From positions 422,403 to 486,402 of the forward strand of contig NZ_WTFT01000004.1 in the NCBI RefSeq assembly GCF_009861505.1: a stretch of 64,000 nucleotides of DNA, read 5' to 3'. Position numbers and translations under genes: made by a program. A model generated the notes under the pieces. That model did not search any database. It was not told where the DNA came from and saw nothing but the letters and a program-made list of their open reading frames with translations. Below are positions 34,452 to 44,218 of this stretch, in pieces. Numbering within the stretch: the stretch's first letter is position 1; every line of letters begins with the position of its first letter. The stretch comes from Pseudomonas izuensis (GTDB lineage Bacteria; Pseudomonadota; Gammaproteobacteria; Pseudomonadales; Pseudomonadaceae).

Positions 34452-34646
34452 GATGCACCTCGGAGTCCGCATTAACGCCTGGCGGACGATGATTAACATT
34501 TTTGTACGTAGTGAAAGTCTAGGCCCGCCGGGGCAATCCGGAGGGAAATCCGCCCATCGGAGAGTCGACGTTCGAGCAAAATCCAGACAACCGGCGCGTC
34601 AACTAAACTGTATACAGAACCACCAGCGACTCTCCTGGAGGGTCAT

Positions 34647-35180
34647 GTGAATACGCGTTGTTGTGCCATTGCATGGCTGCTGGCGTTGAGCAGCTGCGCC
34701 TTCGCCGCGGACACTGTCGGGCTGCCGCCTCCCGACCCCATCGGGATGTGGCTGATCACCTTCGGCATCGCGTTTCTGATCGCCGAGGCGGCCCTGCCCA
34801 ATTACGGTGTGATTGGCCTGGGCGGGATCGTGATGTTCGTGATCGGCGCGGTGATCCTGACCAATGCCCAGATGCCCGTGCCGTTGATGATCGGCCTTGG
34901 GCTGATCAGCGCACTGCTGCTGATCTTCCTGCTGATCCGCGCCCTGAAAACCCGACCGCGCCATACCGTCAGCGGCGATGCCGGCCTGTTGGGCAGCGTG
35001 ACGCCGGTGTTGTCGCTACAGGCCGGCGATACCTGTCACGGCTGGGTGCATTTACAGGGCGAGCGCTGGCAAGTGTCGAGCACCAAGCCATTGCAGATCG
35101 GGCAGCGGGTCCGGGTGGTGGCACGCAAGGGATTAATGCTGGAAGTGGCCGCGACTGACGCGGTATCGGTTGGAGAATAG
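34647..35180 (+). CDS. NfeD family membrane protein
   Basis: The 177-residue protein starts at GTG 34647 after GGAGGG. It has a signal-like first helix, three further membrane helices (about 32-95), and a C-terminal OB-fold domain ([35 protein letters not shown]) typical of short NfeD proteins. It lacks the ClpP-like protease domain of long NfeD. It ends 2 bases before the slipin gene, and NfeD-slipin pairs act together in membrane organisation. Confidence 0.9.
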   Translation: MNTRCCAIAWLLALSSCAFAADTVGLPPPDPIGMWLITFGIAFLIAEAALPNYGVIGLGGIVMFVIGAVILTNAQMPVPLMIGLGLISALLLIFLLIRALKTRPRHTVSGDAGLLGSVTPVLSLQAGDTCHGWVHLQGERWQVSSTKPLQIGQRVRVVARKGLMLEVAATDAVSVGE

Positions 35181-35182
35181 CC

Positions 35183-35941
35183 ATGGGTTTGCAGCTGGGT
35201 TTTGTCGCGCTCCTGTTGTTGCTGATCGCCTTGGCAGGAGCGACTTTTCGCATCCTGCGCGAGTACGAGCGCGGGGTGGTGTTCCAGCTCGGACGCTTCT
35301 GGCAGGTCAAGGGCCCGGGCCTGATCCTGTTGATTCCGGTTATCCAGCAAATGGTCCGCGTCGATCTGCGCACCGTGGTCCTCGACGTGCCGGCGCAGGA
35401 TGTGATCACCCGCGACAACGTCTCGGTCAAGGTCAACGCCGTGCTGTACTTCCGCGTGCTCGATCCGCAGAAGGCAATCATTCAGGTCGAAGACTTTCTG
35501 ATGGCCACCAGCCAATTGGCGCAAACCACTTTGCGAGCGGTGCTCGGTAAACACGAACTCGACGAACTGCTGGCCGAGCGCGAACGGCTGAACATCGACA
35601 TCCAGCAAGTGCTCGACGCCCAGACCGATGCCTGGGGCATCAAGGTGGCCAACGTTGAGATCAAGCACGTGGACCTCAACGAATCGATGATCCGCGCCAT
35701 CGCCAAACAGGCCGAAGCGGAGCGCGAACGCCGGGCCAAGGTGATCCACGCCGAAGGTGAATTGCAGGCGTCGGAAAAACTCATGCAAGCCGCCGAAATG
35801 CTTGGCCGCCAACCCGGCGCCATGCAGCTGCGCTATATGCAGACGCTGAGTTCGATTGCCGGCGACAAGAGTTCGACCATCGTTTTTCCGTTGCCGATCG
35901 AATTGCTCAAGGGCATGGCGGATCTGTCGCCGAAAACATGA
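35183..35941 (+). CDS. Slipin family SPFH/band 7 protein
   Basis: The 252-residue protein has an N-terminal membrane segment (about 3-23) and an SPFH domain ([54 protein letters not shown]). A helical C-terminal region ([20 protein letters not shown]) drives oligomerisation in stomatin-like proteins. It follows nfeD by 2 bases. The pair probably forms membrane scaffolds. Confidence 0.94.
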   Translation: MGLQLGFVALLLLLIALAGATFRILREYERGVVFQLGRFWQVKGPGLILLIPVIQQMVRVDLRTVVLDVPAQDVITRDNVSVKVNAVLYFRVLDPQKAIIQVEDFLMATSQLAQTTLRAVLGKHELDELLAERERLNIDIQQVLDAQTDAWGIKVANVEIKHVDLNESMIRAIAKQAEAERERRAKVIHAEGELQASEKLMQAAEMLGRQPGAMQLRYMQTLSSIAGDKSSTIVFPLPIELLKGMADLSPKT

Positions 35942-35949
35942 TCACCACC

Positions 35950-36040
35950 CTGTAGGAGCGAGCCTGCTCGCGATGGCGGCCTGACAGTCAACATTGATGT
36001 TGAATGTGAAGGCCTCATCGCGAGCAGGCTCACTCCCACA
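35950..36040. repeat. REP doublet between convergent genes
   Basis: TGTAGGAGCGAGCCTGCTCG and CGAGCAGGCTCACTCCCACA form the inverted pair in the gap between the slipin (plus) and glycosyltransferase (minus) stop codons. Confidence 0.9.
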
Positions 36041-36041
36041 A

Positions 36042-37631
36042 TCAATGCGACTCTGAGCCCATCACGAACAACCGCGCCCGGTTATTGCCCGCCTCGGTCT
36101 CGCTGATTTTTTGCCAGCCATTGGGCAGCGGAGCGAATTCGTCCGGCTGGTCGGCCGTGCTGATCAACCAGACGCGACCTGTTCCCCGGGGCAATTGGCT
36201 GAGGTGATCGAGATAGATCCTATGCGCGTCGCCATTGACCAAAGTGCCGAAACCGTAATCATTCGGGCGACTGGAACGACCGTTGGCCAGGGGTGGGGTA
36301 TAGAGCAGCGGAAGCGCATCGGTGCGGTTGTAATAGACATAAGGCATCCACCAGAGCATGTCACTGATGACGATCCGGTCACCGGCCACGTAATGCTGGT
36401 TGACGAACTCGACCATCACGCTGGTCTGGTCATTCACATCGACCGTGGCATTGGTCTTCAGCCCGACCAGCTCGGCGCCGACAAACAGTGCCAACAACCC
36501 AAACGCCCATATGCGAAAACCATGGAGCAAGCGATCGATAGCCAGCGCCATGATCAATGGCAGGCCCAGCGCATAGGCGTTCAGATAGCGCTCGATGAAC
36601 ACCGGCGAAATAAACGAGACCCCGTAGACCAGCAGCAGCGGCAACAGGGTGTAGAGCGCCAGCACGACACTCCAGCGATAGCGACTGCGATCACGAAAGA
36701 CCGTCATCAGGATCACCGCCAGCAATAGTATCGGCACTGCGCTGAACAGCAGCCAGGGCAGGTTATCCCCATCGTCCTGAATCAGAAAATCCCACACCAT
36801 CGATGGCAGTGAACTGAGCGTGACCGGCAGCTCCCAACCCACATCACCGTTGGCCTTGAGCTGGTCCATGTGCTGGATCAGATCGATCAGGCCGGGAATC
36901 CAGGGGGCAAACAGCATCACGATAGCGACATTCGCCAGCCACCACGCCGGGCGGTCGATGAGTTTCAGGGGATGAACCGGCTGCAAGCGCAGCACCAGCA
37001 AATACGTCCAATGGACAAGCACGCACAACGCGGTGAAATAGTGAGTGTAAAAGCCGGCGGTCATCAGCAACGCATACATCACCAGCGCCTGCGTGTGGCG
37101 GGGTTGTTTGACCCAATACACCAGCGCAATCGTGGCGCCGAGCAACCACACGCCCAGCCACGAGTACATCCGCACTTCCTGGCTATAACGCACGGCTGTG
37201 GGCAAAAGCGCCAGCATCAGCCCGGCCAGCAACGCCGCACGAGTACCGGCCATTAATCGGACCAGCCACATGCCCAGCATGACCGCGGCAATACCCGGCA
37301 ATGCACTCAAGCTGCGTATCGAAAAAATGCCGTCGCCAAACCATTCGATCCAGCCATGAAGCAGCATGAAATACAACGGCGGGTGCACGTCATGAGCGGC
37401 ATGCACCCAAATGCCGGTCAGGTCATAGCGACTCATCAACAGGCTCGAGCCCTCATCGCCCCAGATGGCCGCAGCGGTCAGGTCATAAAAACGGGTCAGG
37501 GCGGCCACCGCCAGGACAATCAGCCCGCCGACCCAGGCCTGTGACCACTCCTTTTTGCCAGGCAATCCCTGGTCCGCACGAGATTGCTGGCGTCTGACCA
37601 ACGGCTCTTTGATGTCCACCCCCATGACCAC
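36042..37631 (-). CDS. GT39-like membrane glycosyltransferase (ArnT/PMT fold)
   Basis: The 529-residue protein has about a dozen membrane helices. An acidic first periplasmic loop (AAAIWGDEGSSLLMSRYD) is followed by HDVHPPLYFMLLHGWIEWFG, the arrangement of the lipid-linked sugar transferase superfamily (dolichyl-phosphate-mannose transferase/ArnT). The donor and acceptor are unknown. The start is either GTG 37631, preceded by AGGTG at good spacing, or ATG 37625. It is monocistronic. Confidence 0.85.
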   Translation of the reverse strand: MVMGVDIKEPLVRRQQSRADQGLPGKKEWSQAWVGGLIVLAVAALTRFYDLTAAAIWGDEGSSLLMSRYDLTGIWVHAAHDVHPPLYFMLLHGWIEWFGDGIFSIRSLSALPGIAAVMLGMWLVRLMAGTRAALLAGLMLALLPTAVRYSQEVRMYSWLGVWLLGATIALVYWVKQPRHTQALVMYALLMTAGFYTHYFTALCVLVHWTYLLVLRLQPVHPLKLIDRPAWWLANVAIVMLFAPWIPGLIDLIQHMDQLKANGDVGWELPVTLSSLPSMVWDFLIQDDGDNLPWLLFSAVPILLLAVILMTVFRDRSRYRWSVVLALYTLLPLLLVYGVSFISPVFIERYLNAYALGLPLIMALAIDRLLHGFRIWAFGLLALFVGAELVGLKTNATVDVNDQTSVMVEFVNQHYVAGDRIVISDMLWWMPYVYYNRTDALPLLYTPPLANGRSSRPNDYGFGTLVNGDAHRIYLDHLSQLPRGTGRVWLISTADQPDEFAPLPNGWQKISETEAGNNRARLFVMGSESH

Positions 37632-37732
37632 TTATTCACCTGCAATGACGAAACATGTTGCTCACTCTAGGCTACCGCCCATTGCAACGTCGATGCCCAG
37701 GCCAGCGATCCGATGAAGTGAGCAGTGCCGGC

Positions 37733-39301
37733 TCAGCGTTGCGCCGACAGCGGATATACCGACTGCCATCCGCCGCCCAGCGCCTTGTACAACCCGACCG
37801 CTGCCAGCGACACACCGGTCGAACTCTCGACCCATTGCTCCTGGGTTGCCAACAACGCGCCTTGTACGGTGAGCACATTGACGAAATCCACCACGCCCTC
37901 GACATATTGCCGTTGGGCGGTTTGCAGGGCGATCCGGTTCTGGCGCACCGCTTCGGCGAGGCTGTCACGGCGCAGTTGACTGGCGTTGTAGGCGCTCAGT
38001 TGGTCATCGATTTCATGCCAGGCACGCAACACGGTTTGCTGGTAGGCGATAGCCGCTTCCTGTTGCTGGGCTTCGCGCAGGTTCAACACACCGCGCAAGC
38101 GCCCGCCGTCGAACAATGGCAGGGTGAATTGCGGGCCGATGCCGAACGCACGCGAACCCCACGAACCGAAATCACCCAACTGCATGGCTTGCGAACCGAC
38201 ATTGCCGGACAACGTAATGCGTGGATAGAAATCCCCCTTGGCTACGCCGATGCTGGCTGTCGCGGCATGCAGACGGGCCTCGGCCTGGCGAATGTCCGGG
38301 CGGCGCTCGGCCAGTTGCGACGGCAAGCCAATAGCGACCTGACGCGGCGTTTGTGGCACCGGCGCGTCGGTGGATAACTCGGCCGTCAGCGCTTGGGGCG
38401 GTTCGCCCATCAGCAGGCTCAAGGCGTTGATCAGTTGTGCCTGGCGCTGCTCCAGCGCCGGCAGGCGCGATTCGATGGCGGCGACTTGCGCGGCGGCTTC
38501 GGCGACATCCAGGTCGGTCGCGACACCGTCGGCCAGGCGCAGTTGCGACAACTTCAAACTGTGGCGAGCGACCTCAAGGTTCTGTTCGGTGACGGCTCGG
38601 GTGTTTTGCACACCGCGCAGTTGAATGTAGTCCTGGGCGGTTTCGGCCAGAACTGATAACAGCACGCCACGACGGTCGTTTTCCGCAACTTCCAGCGTGG
38701 CGTCGGCCGCTTCGGTTTCACGGCGCACCCGGCCCCAGAAATCCAGCTCCCAGGACGCAGAGAAGCCGGCATCCCAGAGGTTGAATGCGGATTTTCCGTT
38801 ATGTCCCGAGGGGTCCATCAAGCCTTCTGCGCTGTTGCGTTCACGGGCATAACTGCCGGTGGCGGCCGTCGTCGGGTAGCGGTCGGCGGTGACCACTTGG
38901 CGCACGGCGCGGCTTTGCTGCAAACGGCTGCTGGCGAGCTTCAGGTCGAGGTTGTCGGTCAGGGCCCGCTGGCTCAGGGCCGAGAGCTTCGGATCGTTGA
39001 ACACTTCCCACCAGCGCTCGTTCAGGGTCTCGTCGGTGGCTTGGCTGGCGACAGCTTTTGAGGGTTTCGACCATTCGGTGACTTGTCGGGCTTCGGGTTT
39101 CTGGAAGTCCGGGCCTACTGTGCAAGCTGAAAGTCCAATGACCAGTAAGGTACAAAAGGTCAGTTGAGGCAGCCGGCCTATTCGCGGGCAAGCCCGCTCC
39201 CACAGGGATCTGCGGTGAATGCAAATTTTGTGATCACCACCGAACCTTGTGGGAGCGGGCTTGCCCGCGATGGCGTCGGTGCATGCAACGAAATTTCTCA
39301 T
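37733..39301 (-). CDS. NodT-family outer membrane efflux lipoprotein with REP-derived leader
   Basis: The mature part is a normal OprM/NodT-type channel: lipobox GLSAC, then TVGPDFQKPEA, RWWEVFNDPKL, ERRPDIRQAEARLHAA. The only ATG in frame is at 39301, overlapping the HlyD stop (ATGA), which places the lipid Cys at residue 60 instead of about 20. The extra 40 residues are encoded by a REP doublet that stays open in this frame. Either the REP inserted into the 5' end and lengthened the signal n-region, or a non-standard start is used nearer the lipobox. It is the outer-membrane component of the DHA2-HlyD efflux system. Confidence 0.88.
   Translation of the reverse strand: MRNFVACTDAIAGKPAPTRFGGDHKICIHRRSLWERACPRIGRLPQLTFCTLLVIGLSACTVGPDFQKPEARQVTEWSKPSKAVASQATDETLNERWWEVFNDPKLSALSQRALTDNLDLKLASSRLQQSRAVRQVVTADRYPTTAATGSYARERNSAEGLMDPSGHNGKSAFNLWDAGFSASWELDFWGRVRRETEAADATLEVAENDRRGVLLSVLAETAQDYIQLRGVQNTRAVTEQNLEVARHSLKLSQLRLADGVATDLDVAEAAAQVAAIESRLPALEQRQAQLINALSLLMGEPPQALTAELSTDAPVPQTPRQVAIGLPSQLAERRPDIRQAEARLHAATASIGVAKGDFYPRITLSGNVGSQAMQLGDFGSWGSRAFGIGPQFTLPLFDGGRLRGVLNLREAQQQEAAIAYQQTVLRAWHEIDDQLSAYNASQLRRDSLAEAVRQNRIALQTAQRQYVEGVVDFVNVLTVQGALLATQEQWVESSTGVSLAAVGLYKALGGGWQSVYPLSAQR
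39181..39275. repeat. REP doublet inside the 5' end of an efflux gene
   Basis: TTCGCGGGCAAGCCCGCTCC and GGAGCGGGCTTGCCCGCGAT are inverted arms. They lie between the HlyD stop/OMF start at 39298-39301 and the lipobox, within an open reading frame. Confidence 0.88.
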
Positions 39302-40365
39302 CGCTGCGCAACCTCATGTTCAGTGACGGCACCTGAGGTATCAATCCTCGCCTCCACCGACATCCCCACCCGCAACCGCTCGGCCAAGGGTTGCCCCGGC
39401 TCCAGCACAATCTTCACCGGAATCCGCTGCACGACTTTGGTGAAGTTACCGGTCGCGTTGTCCGGCTTGACCGAGGCGAAGGTCACGCCGGTGGCCGGTG
39501 CGATGCTCTCGACGCGCCCGTTCAGCGCAGCACCGCCAAAGGTGTCGACGCGGACTTGCACGTCTTGCCCCGGCTGCACATGGGTCAACTGGGTTTCCTG
39601 AAAATTGGCCACTACATAGGCCTGCGCCAATGGCACCACCGCCAGCAGCTTGCTGCCCGGCGTGACATAGGCGCCAACCCGCACCGCACGCTCGCCGACC
39701 ATGCCGTCCTGCGGCGCGACGATGCGTGTATAGGACAGTTCATAGCTGGCAATTTCCAGCTTCGCCTGCGCCCGTTTCAAGCCACCTTCCGCCCCATCGC
39801 GCTGGGCCGTGAGGATGTCCACCTGCTTGCGTTCTGCCGCCAGCACCGCCGTGACATTGGTCAATCGGGCGCTGGCCTGATCAATGCGCGTGCGCGCCTG
39901 TTGCGCGTTCTGCACGGTGCCGGCGCCCACCCCAGCGAGATGATCGTAGCGATTGAGTTCATGTTCGGCGAAGGCCATTTCAGCCTTGGCCGACACCACG
40001 GTCGCCTGCGCCTGGGCGATCACTGATGCCTGACGTTCGAGGGTCGCCCGGGCATTTTGCAGTTGCGCCTGGGCCACCAGCGCTTCGGCGGCGGCCGCTT
40101 CAGCGGCGGCGCGCAGATCGCGGTCGTCGATCAGCGCCAGCAACTGGCCGGCCTTGACCTGTTGGTTGTCTTCAACCAGCACTTGCTTGATGAACCCGGC
40201 CACGCGCGGCACCACCAGCGTGTAGTCCGCCGAAACATAGGCATCATTGGTGCTCTGTTGCGTGCGCTGGCCGAACAGTCCGGGCGCCAGCAGATAAATC
40301 AGCACGCCCACCGCGATCACGACGGCAACGCCCACGGCCACTTTTTGCTTCGATTGAGTCGTCAT
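39298..40365 (-). CDS. HlyD/EmrA family membrane fusion protein
   Basis: The 355-residue protein starts at ATG 40365 with AGAAGG upstream. One membrane helix (about 9-28) is followed by the lipoyl halves (VVPRVAGFIKQVLVEDNQ and TRIVAPQDGMVGERAVRVG) around a long helical hairpin rich in Ala and Gln. The C-terminal beta domain includes NATGNFTKVVQRIPVKI, an EmrA hallmark. It should bridge the DHA2 transporter and the NodT-type channel. Confidence 0.93.
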   Translation of the reverse strand: MTTQSKQKVAVGVAVVIAVGVLIYLLAPGLFGQRTQQSTNDAYVSADYTLVVPRVAGFIKQVLVEDNQQVKAGQLLALIDDRDLRAAAEAAAAEALVAQAQLQNARATLERQASVIAQAQATVVSAKAEMAFAEHELNRYDHLAGVGAGTVQNAQQARTRIDQASARLTNVTAVLAAERKQVDILTAQRDGAEGGLKRAQAKLEIASYELSYTRIVAPQDGMVGERAVRVGAYVTPGSKLLAVVPLAQAYVVANFQETQLTHVQPGQDVQVRVDTFGGAALNGRVESIAPATGVTFASVKPDNATGNFTKVVQRIPVKIVLEPGQPLAERLRVGMSVEARIDTSGAVTEHEVAQR

Positions 40366-40391
40366 AAAAACCTTCTGTTTCAGTGGAGCAT

Positions 40392-41924
40392 TCAGGTCGG
40401 TGCGCGCGGCGGATAGATCCGCGTCGGCAGCCAGAAAATCAGCAGGATCAGCGCTACAGCGATGCCGGCCATGCACAGGTAAAGATCGGCAGAGGTCAGC
40501 ACCACCGCCTGCTCATGCAGCCGATGGGCAAGGCCGGGGCTGCCTGCATCGACCAAGGGTGAGTTGCCGAGGCGATCCACCAACATCGTCGAGTGAAAGT
40601 GCAGCCGCGCGGTGGTCAAGGTTTCCAGCACGCCGGTGGCAATCACCGACGCCAGGCCTTTCACGGTGTTGAACCAGGACGACGCGAACGGTCCGTCCAT
40701 CGGGTTGATGCTGCCGGTCGCCAGCATCAGCAGTGGCAGTACCGCCATGGGCTGGCCGAAAATCTGCAGCAGTTGCAGCCCATAGAAATCATCGCGAATC
40801 CACGCCGAGGTCAGCTGCGATCCAGTGAGGCAGGACACGGCGAGCATGCTCAGGCCGGTCCCCAGCACCCAGCGACAATCCACCCACCTCAGGTTGCACA
40901 ACGCCGCCACCAGCGGCAGCGCGATCAACTGCGGCAGCGCCGACAGCAAGGTGATCGGCGCGGTTTGCACCGGGCGATAACCCTGGATCTGCGCCAGGTA
41001 ACCGGATGGAATGATGATCACCGCCGACAGCACCACCAGCACCCCGGCCAGGGTCAGCAACGCGAACGACAGGTTGCGGATGCCGAGCATCTGCATCTTG
41101 AAAAACGGGATGGGCTGCGACCATTCGTTGATCAGAAACAGCACCAGCAACAACGCGCCGCCCGCCAGCAAGCCGCTGACCAGGCTCGACTCGAACCAGT
41201 CCAGCCGATTGCCCTGCAGGATGCCGACCACCAGCATGCAGATCGCGGGAAACCCCAGCAGCAAACCACGCCAGTTGAACTGCTTGAAACGCTCCAGCCG
41301 CAGTGGGTCCTGGGGAATGCCATAGGCCACCGCCACCATGGCGATCAGGCAGGGCGCGACGACTTGCCAGAACGTCCATTGCCAGCCGACGTACTCGGTC
41401 CACAACCCCGCCAGCGGCGTGCCCAGCCCCGGACCGAAGGTGGCGGTCAGGGTGTAACCGGCCAGGCCGTAGAGCTTCACATTGGCCGGCAGAAAACGCA
41501 GGGCAACGGTCATCAGCATCGGTGGCAGTGCGCCGCCGGCCAGGCCTTGCAAGGTACGCAGCACCAACAGGCTTTCATAGTTCGGCGCCAGCGGACACAA
41601 CACCCCCAACAGGGTGAACGCGCTGATGGCGCACAGGGTGAAGCGGCGCAAAGAGAAGGTCACCGCACACCAAGGCGCGAAGGCCATAGCGGCCACCGAG
41701 GTCGCGGTGTAGCTGGCGACCAGCCAGGTGCCTTCGTCGTAGCCAATGGCCAAAGCACCGCGAATATCGGCCAGGGCAACCTTGGTCACTGTCTCGTTCA
41801 GGCCCGAAACCAGCACCGCCAGCAGCACACCCACCAGGCCAATGATGATCCGCGGACCAAAAGCCATTGGCGCGGCGGCCGGCGCGGGCGCGGCCAGAGG
41901 CACCGAGGCCGTCAGGGAGGTCAT
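40392..41924 (-). CDS. DHA2 family MFS multidrug transporter (EmrB-like)
   Basis: The 510-residue protein starts at ATG 41924 with GGAG upstream. It has about 14 membrane helices. The helix 1-2 region (NETVTKVALADIRGAL, DEGTWLVASYTATS) and motif C-like GYTLTATFGPGLGTPLAGLW mark the EmrB/QacA DHA2 group. It is followed by HlyD and OMF genes, making a tripartite efflux system. The substrate is unknown. The LysR gene upstream may control it. Confidence 0.92.
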   Translation of the reverse strand: MTSLTASVPLAAPAPAAAPMAFGPRIIIGLVGVLLAVLVSGLNETVTKVALADIRGALAIGYDEGTWLVASYTATSVAAMAFAPWCAVTFSLRRFTLCAISAFTLLGVLCPLAPNYESLLVLRTLQGLAGGALPPMLMTVALRFLPANVKLYGLAGYTLTATFGPGLGTPLAGLWTEYVGWQWTFWQVVAPCLIAMVAVAYGIPQDPLRLERFKQFNWRGLLLGFPAICMLVVGILQGNRLDWFESSLVSGLLAGGALLLVLFLINEWSQPIPFFKMQMLGIRNLSFALLTLAGVLVVLSAVIIIPSGYLAQIQGYRPVQTAPITLLSALPQLIALPLVAALCNLRWVDCRWVLGTGLSMLAVSCLTGSQLTSAWIRDDFYGLQLLQIFGQPMAVLPLLMLATGSINPMDGPFASSWFNTVKGLASVIATGVLETLTTARLHFHSTMLVDRLGNSPLVDAGSPGLAHRLHEQAVVLTSADLYLCMAGIAVALILLIFWLPTRIYPPRAPT

Positions 41925-42126
41925 CGGTTCACAACTCCGAAATAATTGAGGTGGCAGTCTACGAAGGCGCATCACTGACGAAAACTGACTTATCGGCAAT
42001 TTATAAGTGCGCCGGACGCAGCAATCGAACGATGAAAATGGGCGAGAACAGAGGCCTGTCTTGCGCAGAAACGAGGGGGAAAACTAACACCGTCGTATCA
42101 GGCAAACCACCATCCATAGGTATGAA

Positions 42127-42221
42127 CCTGCAGGAGCCGGCTTGCTGGCGATAGCGGTGTGTCAGGCGCCATTTTTGCCAACTGATGTGCCGCCATCGCC
42201 AGCAAACCGGCGCCTACAGGT
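42127..42221. repeat. REP doublet (diverged)
   Basis: CCTGCAGGAGCCGGCTTGCTGGCGAT and the inverted ATCGCCAGCAAACCGGCGCC arms show more mismatches than the other copies. It separates the LysR gene from the MFS efflux operon. Confidence 0.8.
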
Positions 42222-42222
42222 C

Positions 42223-43140
42223 TCAGGGTTGGGCCGCCAGCCACGTCTCGTCGCAACAGCTTTTCACGGTTTCGCGCAGCCAGCGGTGGGCGGGGTCATT
42301 GTCAAAGCGCGGATGCCAGGCCTGACTCAGCACGATGGTTGGCAAGGGGATCGGCAGAGTGAACGAGCGCAACTTCAGCCCCAGGCGACGTACGCTCAGC
42401 AGCGTTTCCCTGGGCACCGGCAGAATCAGATCGGAGTCGGGCAAGGCGAACATCGCCGCATGAAAACTCGGCGCAATCACCGCCACCCGCCGCTCCAGCC
42501 CCAGGGCGTTGAGCGCTGTATCGATCGGCCCACGAGCGATCCCTCTGCGGGACATGCTGATATGAGAGAACCCGGCAAAACGTTCCGCGGTGATTTCTTC
42601 ATCGAGCAACGGATGATCTTCACGCACCAGGCCGACAAACTGGGTGGAAAACAGGTTCTGCACTTTCACTTCCGGCATCGGCGGTCGAGTGTTGCTGACA
42701 TTCAGATCGATGCGGCCTTCACGCAAGGCCTCGTCATCGCCATCGCCTTCCGGGACGAAGCGCAATTCACAATGCGGCGCCTGACGCTCCATGGCATCGG
42801 ACAACTTGCCGCCGTAGACGCCGATGAAGAAATCGTTGGCCCGGATACTGAACCGTCGTCGCAAACTGCCCAGGTCCACGACTCGGGCCGAGTGGAACAA
42901 CTGCGCGGCCTGCTCCACCAGATCCCGCACCTGCTCGCGCAACTCCAGCGCCTTGGGGGTCGGCACCAGACCACGGCCGGCACGAACCAGGATCGGATCG
43001 CCGATGGCTTCGCGGATACGCGTCAGGGTACGGCTCATGGCCGCCGGGCTGAGATTCATCCGCCGCGCGGCGCCCACGACGCTGCCTTCGTCGAGCAGCG
43101 CGTCGAGGGCGATCAGCAGGTTCATGTCCGGGAGTTGCAT
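42223..43140 (-). CDS. LysR family transcriptional regulator
   Basis: The 305-residue protein starts at ATG 43140 (MQLPDMNLL); a GTG 9 bases upstream is also in frame. The helix-turn-helix is LLDEGSVVGAARRMNLSPAA followed by MSRTLTRIREAIGDPI. The C-terminal co-inducer domain follows. The NodD/LeuO-like form (RAGRGLVPTPKALELR) fits a subgroup of LysR regulators. It lies directly upstream of the MFS efflux operon in the same direction, but a REP lies between them, so control of that operon is only likely. Confidence 0.92.
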   Translation of the reverse strand: MQLPDMNLLIALDALLDEGSVVGAARRMNLSPAAMSRTLTRIREAIGDPILVRAGRGLVPTPKALELREQVRDLVEQAAQLFHSARVVDLGSLRRRFSIRANDFFIGVYGGKLSDAMERQAPHCELRFVPEGDGDDEALREGRIDLNVSNTRPPMPEVKVQNLFSTQFVGLVREDHPLLDEEITAERFAGFSHISMSRRGIARGPIDTALNALGLERRVAVIAPSFHAAMFALPDSDLILPVPRETLLSVRRLGLKLRSFTLPIPLPTIVLSQAWHPRFDNDPAHRWLRETVKSCCDETWLAAQP

Positions 43141-43220
43141 GGCGAGCACTCGTTAGCGATCAGGATTGATTCAGGCGCAATGCTAGCAAACATCCTCCAA
43201 AGGATGCGCTGGCAGTTCCG

Positions 43221-43321
43221 GCCTCATCGCGAGCAGGCTCGCTCCTACAATGGATCTCCAGTAGATGCAGATTTTGTGTAAAACACCTCCCCCTGTAGGA
43301 GCGAGCCTGCTCGCGAAGGCG
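43221..43321. repeat. REP doublet
   Basis: TCATCGCGAGCAGGCTCGCT and GAGCGAGCCTGCTCGCGAAG arms are inverted about a 40-base spacer, in the gap between LysR and the RHS gene. Confidence 0.9.
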
Positions 43322-43430
43322 TCCGCACTGTCACCGCCGCCACTATCAGTTCTGCTAGTTCTCAACTTTGTCCGTCGCGCGTAAAACTAAACCAGACACT
43401 CGCCTTGATCCTCTCGCAAAGGTTTTCGGT

Positions 43431-44177
43431 ATGACTCAACCCAATCAACAGAATCCGACTCGGCAACGCACGGTACTGCTGGCGACGGATCTCAAAAACT
43501 CGGTACTCGCCGAAATCGACGCGGGTAATCCTAATCGCATTGCGTATTCACCCTACGGCCAGCAATCGGCGCAGGTTGAAGTCATGACGTGGTTAGGCTT
43601 CAACGGTGAACTGAACGAGGTGAATCCCGAATGGTACTTGCTGGGCAACGGCTACCGCGCCTACAACCCGCGCTTGATGCGCTTTCACAGCCCGGACAGT
43701 TTCAGTCCGTTTGATAAGGGCGGGGAAAATGCGTATGCGTATTGCGGCGGGGAGCCGGTGATGAATTCGGATCCGTCGGGACACTATTTCGGATTTTTTT
43801 CGTGGGGGCTCGGCAAACTCTCTGGCGGGCTGCGGGCAGTCGTCAGTAAGGCATCCACTTTTGCCACCAGCGCTGTCAGCAACACAGCAAGCACCATCAG
43901 CCGAAGTGCATCTCAGGTCGCTGATGTTTTAGGTAGTTCAAAAAAGGCACTGAGCAATGCTCTTCTCGGCGCTGAACCTTTTCCTGGACCTCCACCTCGC
44001 CGATTTGTACAAACACCACCCGCACATCGCGTCGTTAACCAGCCCAACCCATATAGAGGACCCAATTCAGTCAGGGCTCAGCAAACTCCATTTGTGTCCA
44101 GAACTGGAAGTGGTCCTCGGATTACAGGCACAACGGGGCCAACTACGAGCGTCACTGCCCTTCGAAAAGGAAGTTAA
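43431..44177 (+). CDS. Orphan RHS-repeat core protein with unassigned C-terminus
   Basis: The start is ATG 43431 after AAAGG. The 248-residue protein opens with a short leader and one RHS-like strand (ANPNRIAYSPYGQ-type), then the RHS-associated core (GNGYRAYNPRLMRFHSPDSF, SPFDKGGENAYAYCGG, DPSGHYF). The C-terminal 110 residues are Ser/Ala then Pro-rich and could be a small toxin-like tip, but I recognise no catalytic motif. There is no long RHS barrel, PAAR or VgrG gene beside it and no immunity gene after it. It matches the short orphan RHS tips found dispersed in Pseudomonas. Confidence 0.85.
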   Translation: MTQPNQQNPTRQRTVLLATDLKNSVLAEIDAGNPNRIAYSPYGQQSAQVEVMTWLGFNGELNEVNPEWYLLGNGYRAYNPRLMRFHSPDSFSPFDKGGENAYAYCGGEPVMNSDPSGHYFGFFSWGLGKLSGGLRAVVSKASTFATSAVSNTASTISRSASQVADVLGSSKKALSNALLGAEPFPGPPPRRFVQTPPAHRVVNQPNPYRGPNSVRAQQTPFVSRTGSGPRITGTTGPTTSVTALRKGS

Positions 44178-44186
44178 TCACCGTCC

Positions 44187-44218
44187 AAAAAATAGCGCGG
44201 TGAGGCCACCCTCACCGC
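44187..44218 (-). terminator. Terminator of the dioxygenase/ABC operon
   Basis: GCGGTGAGG (44197-44205) pairs with CCTCACCGC (44210-44218). On the minus strand it is followed by GCTATTTTTT. The hairpin overlaps the permease stop codon at 44212-44214. Confidence 0.85.

Noticed and set aside
40593..41945. Gln/Arg/His-rich plus-strand frame opposite the DHA2 transporter gene
   Set aside because: Same pattern of a reverse-complement of a hydrophobic protein; not a gene.
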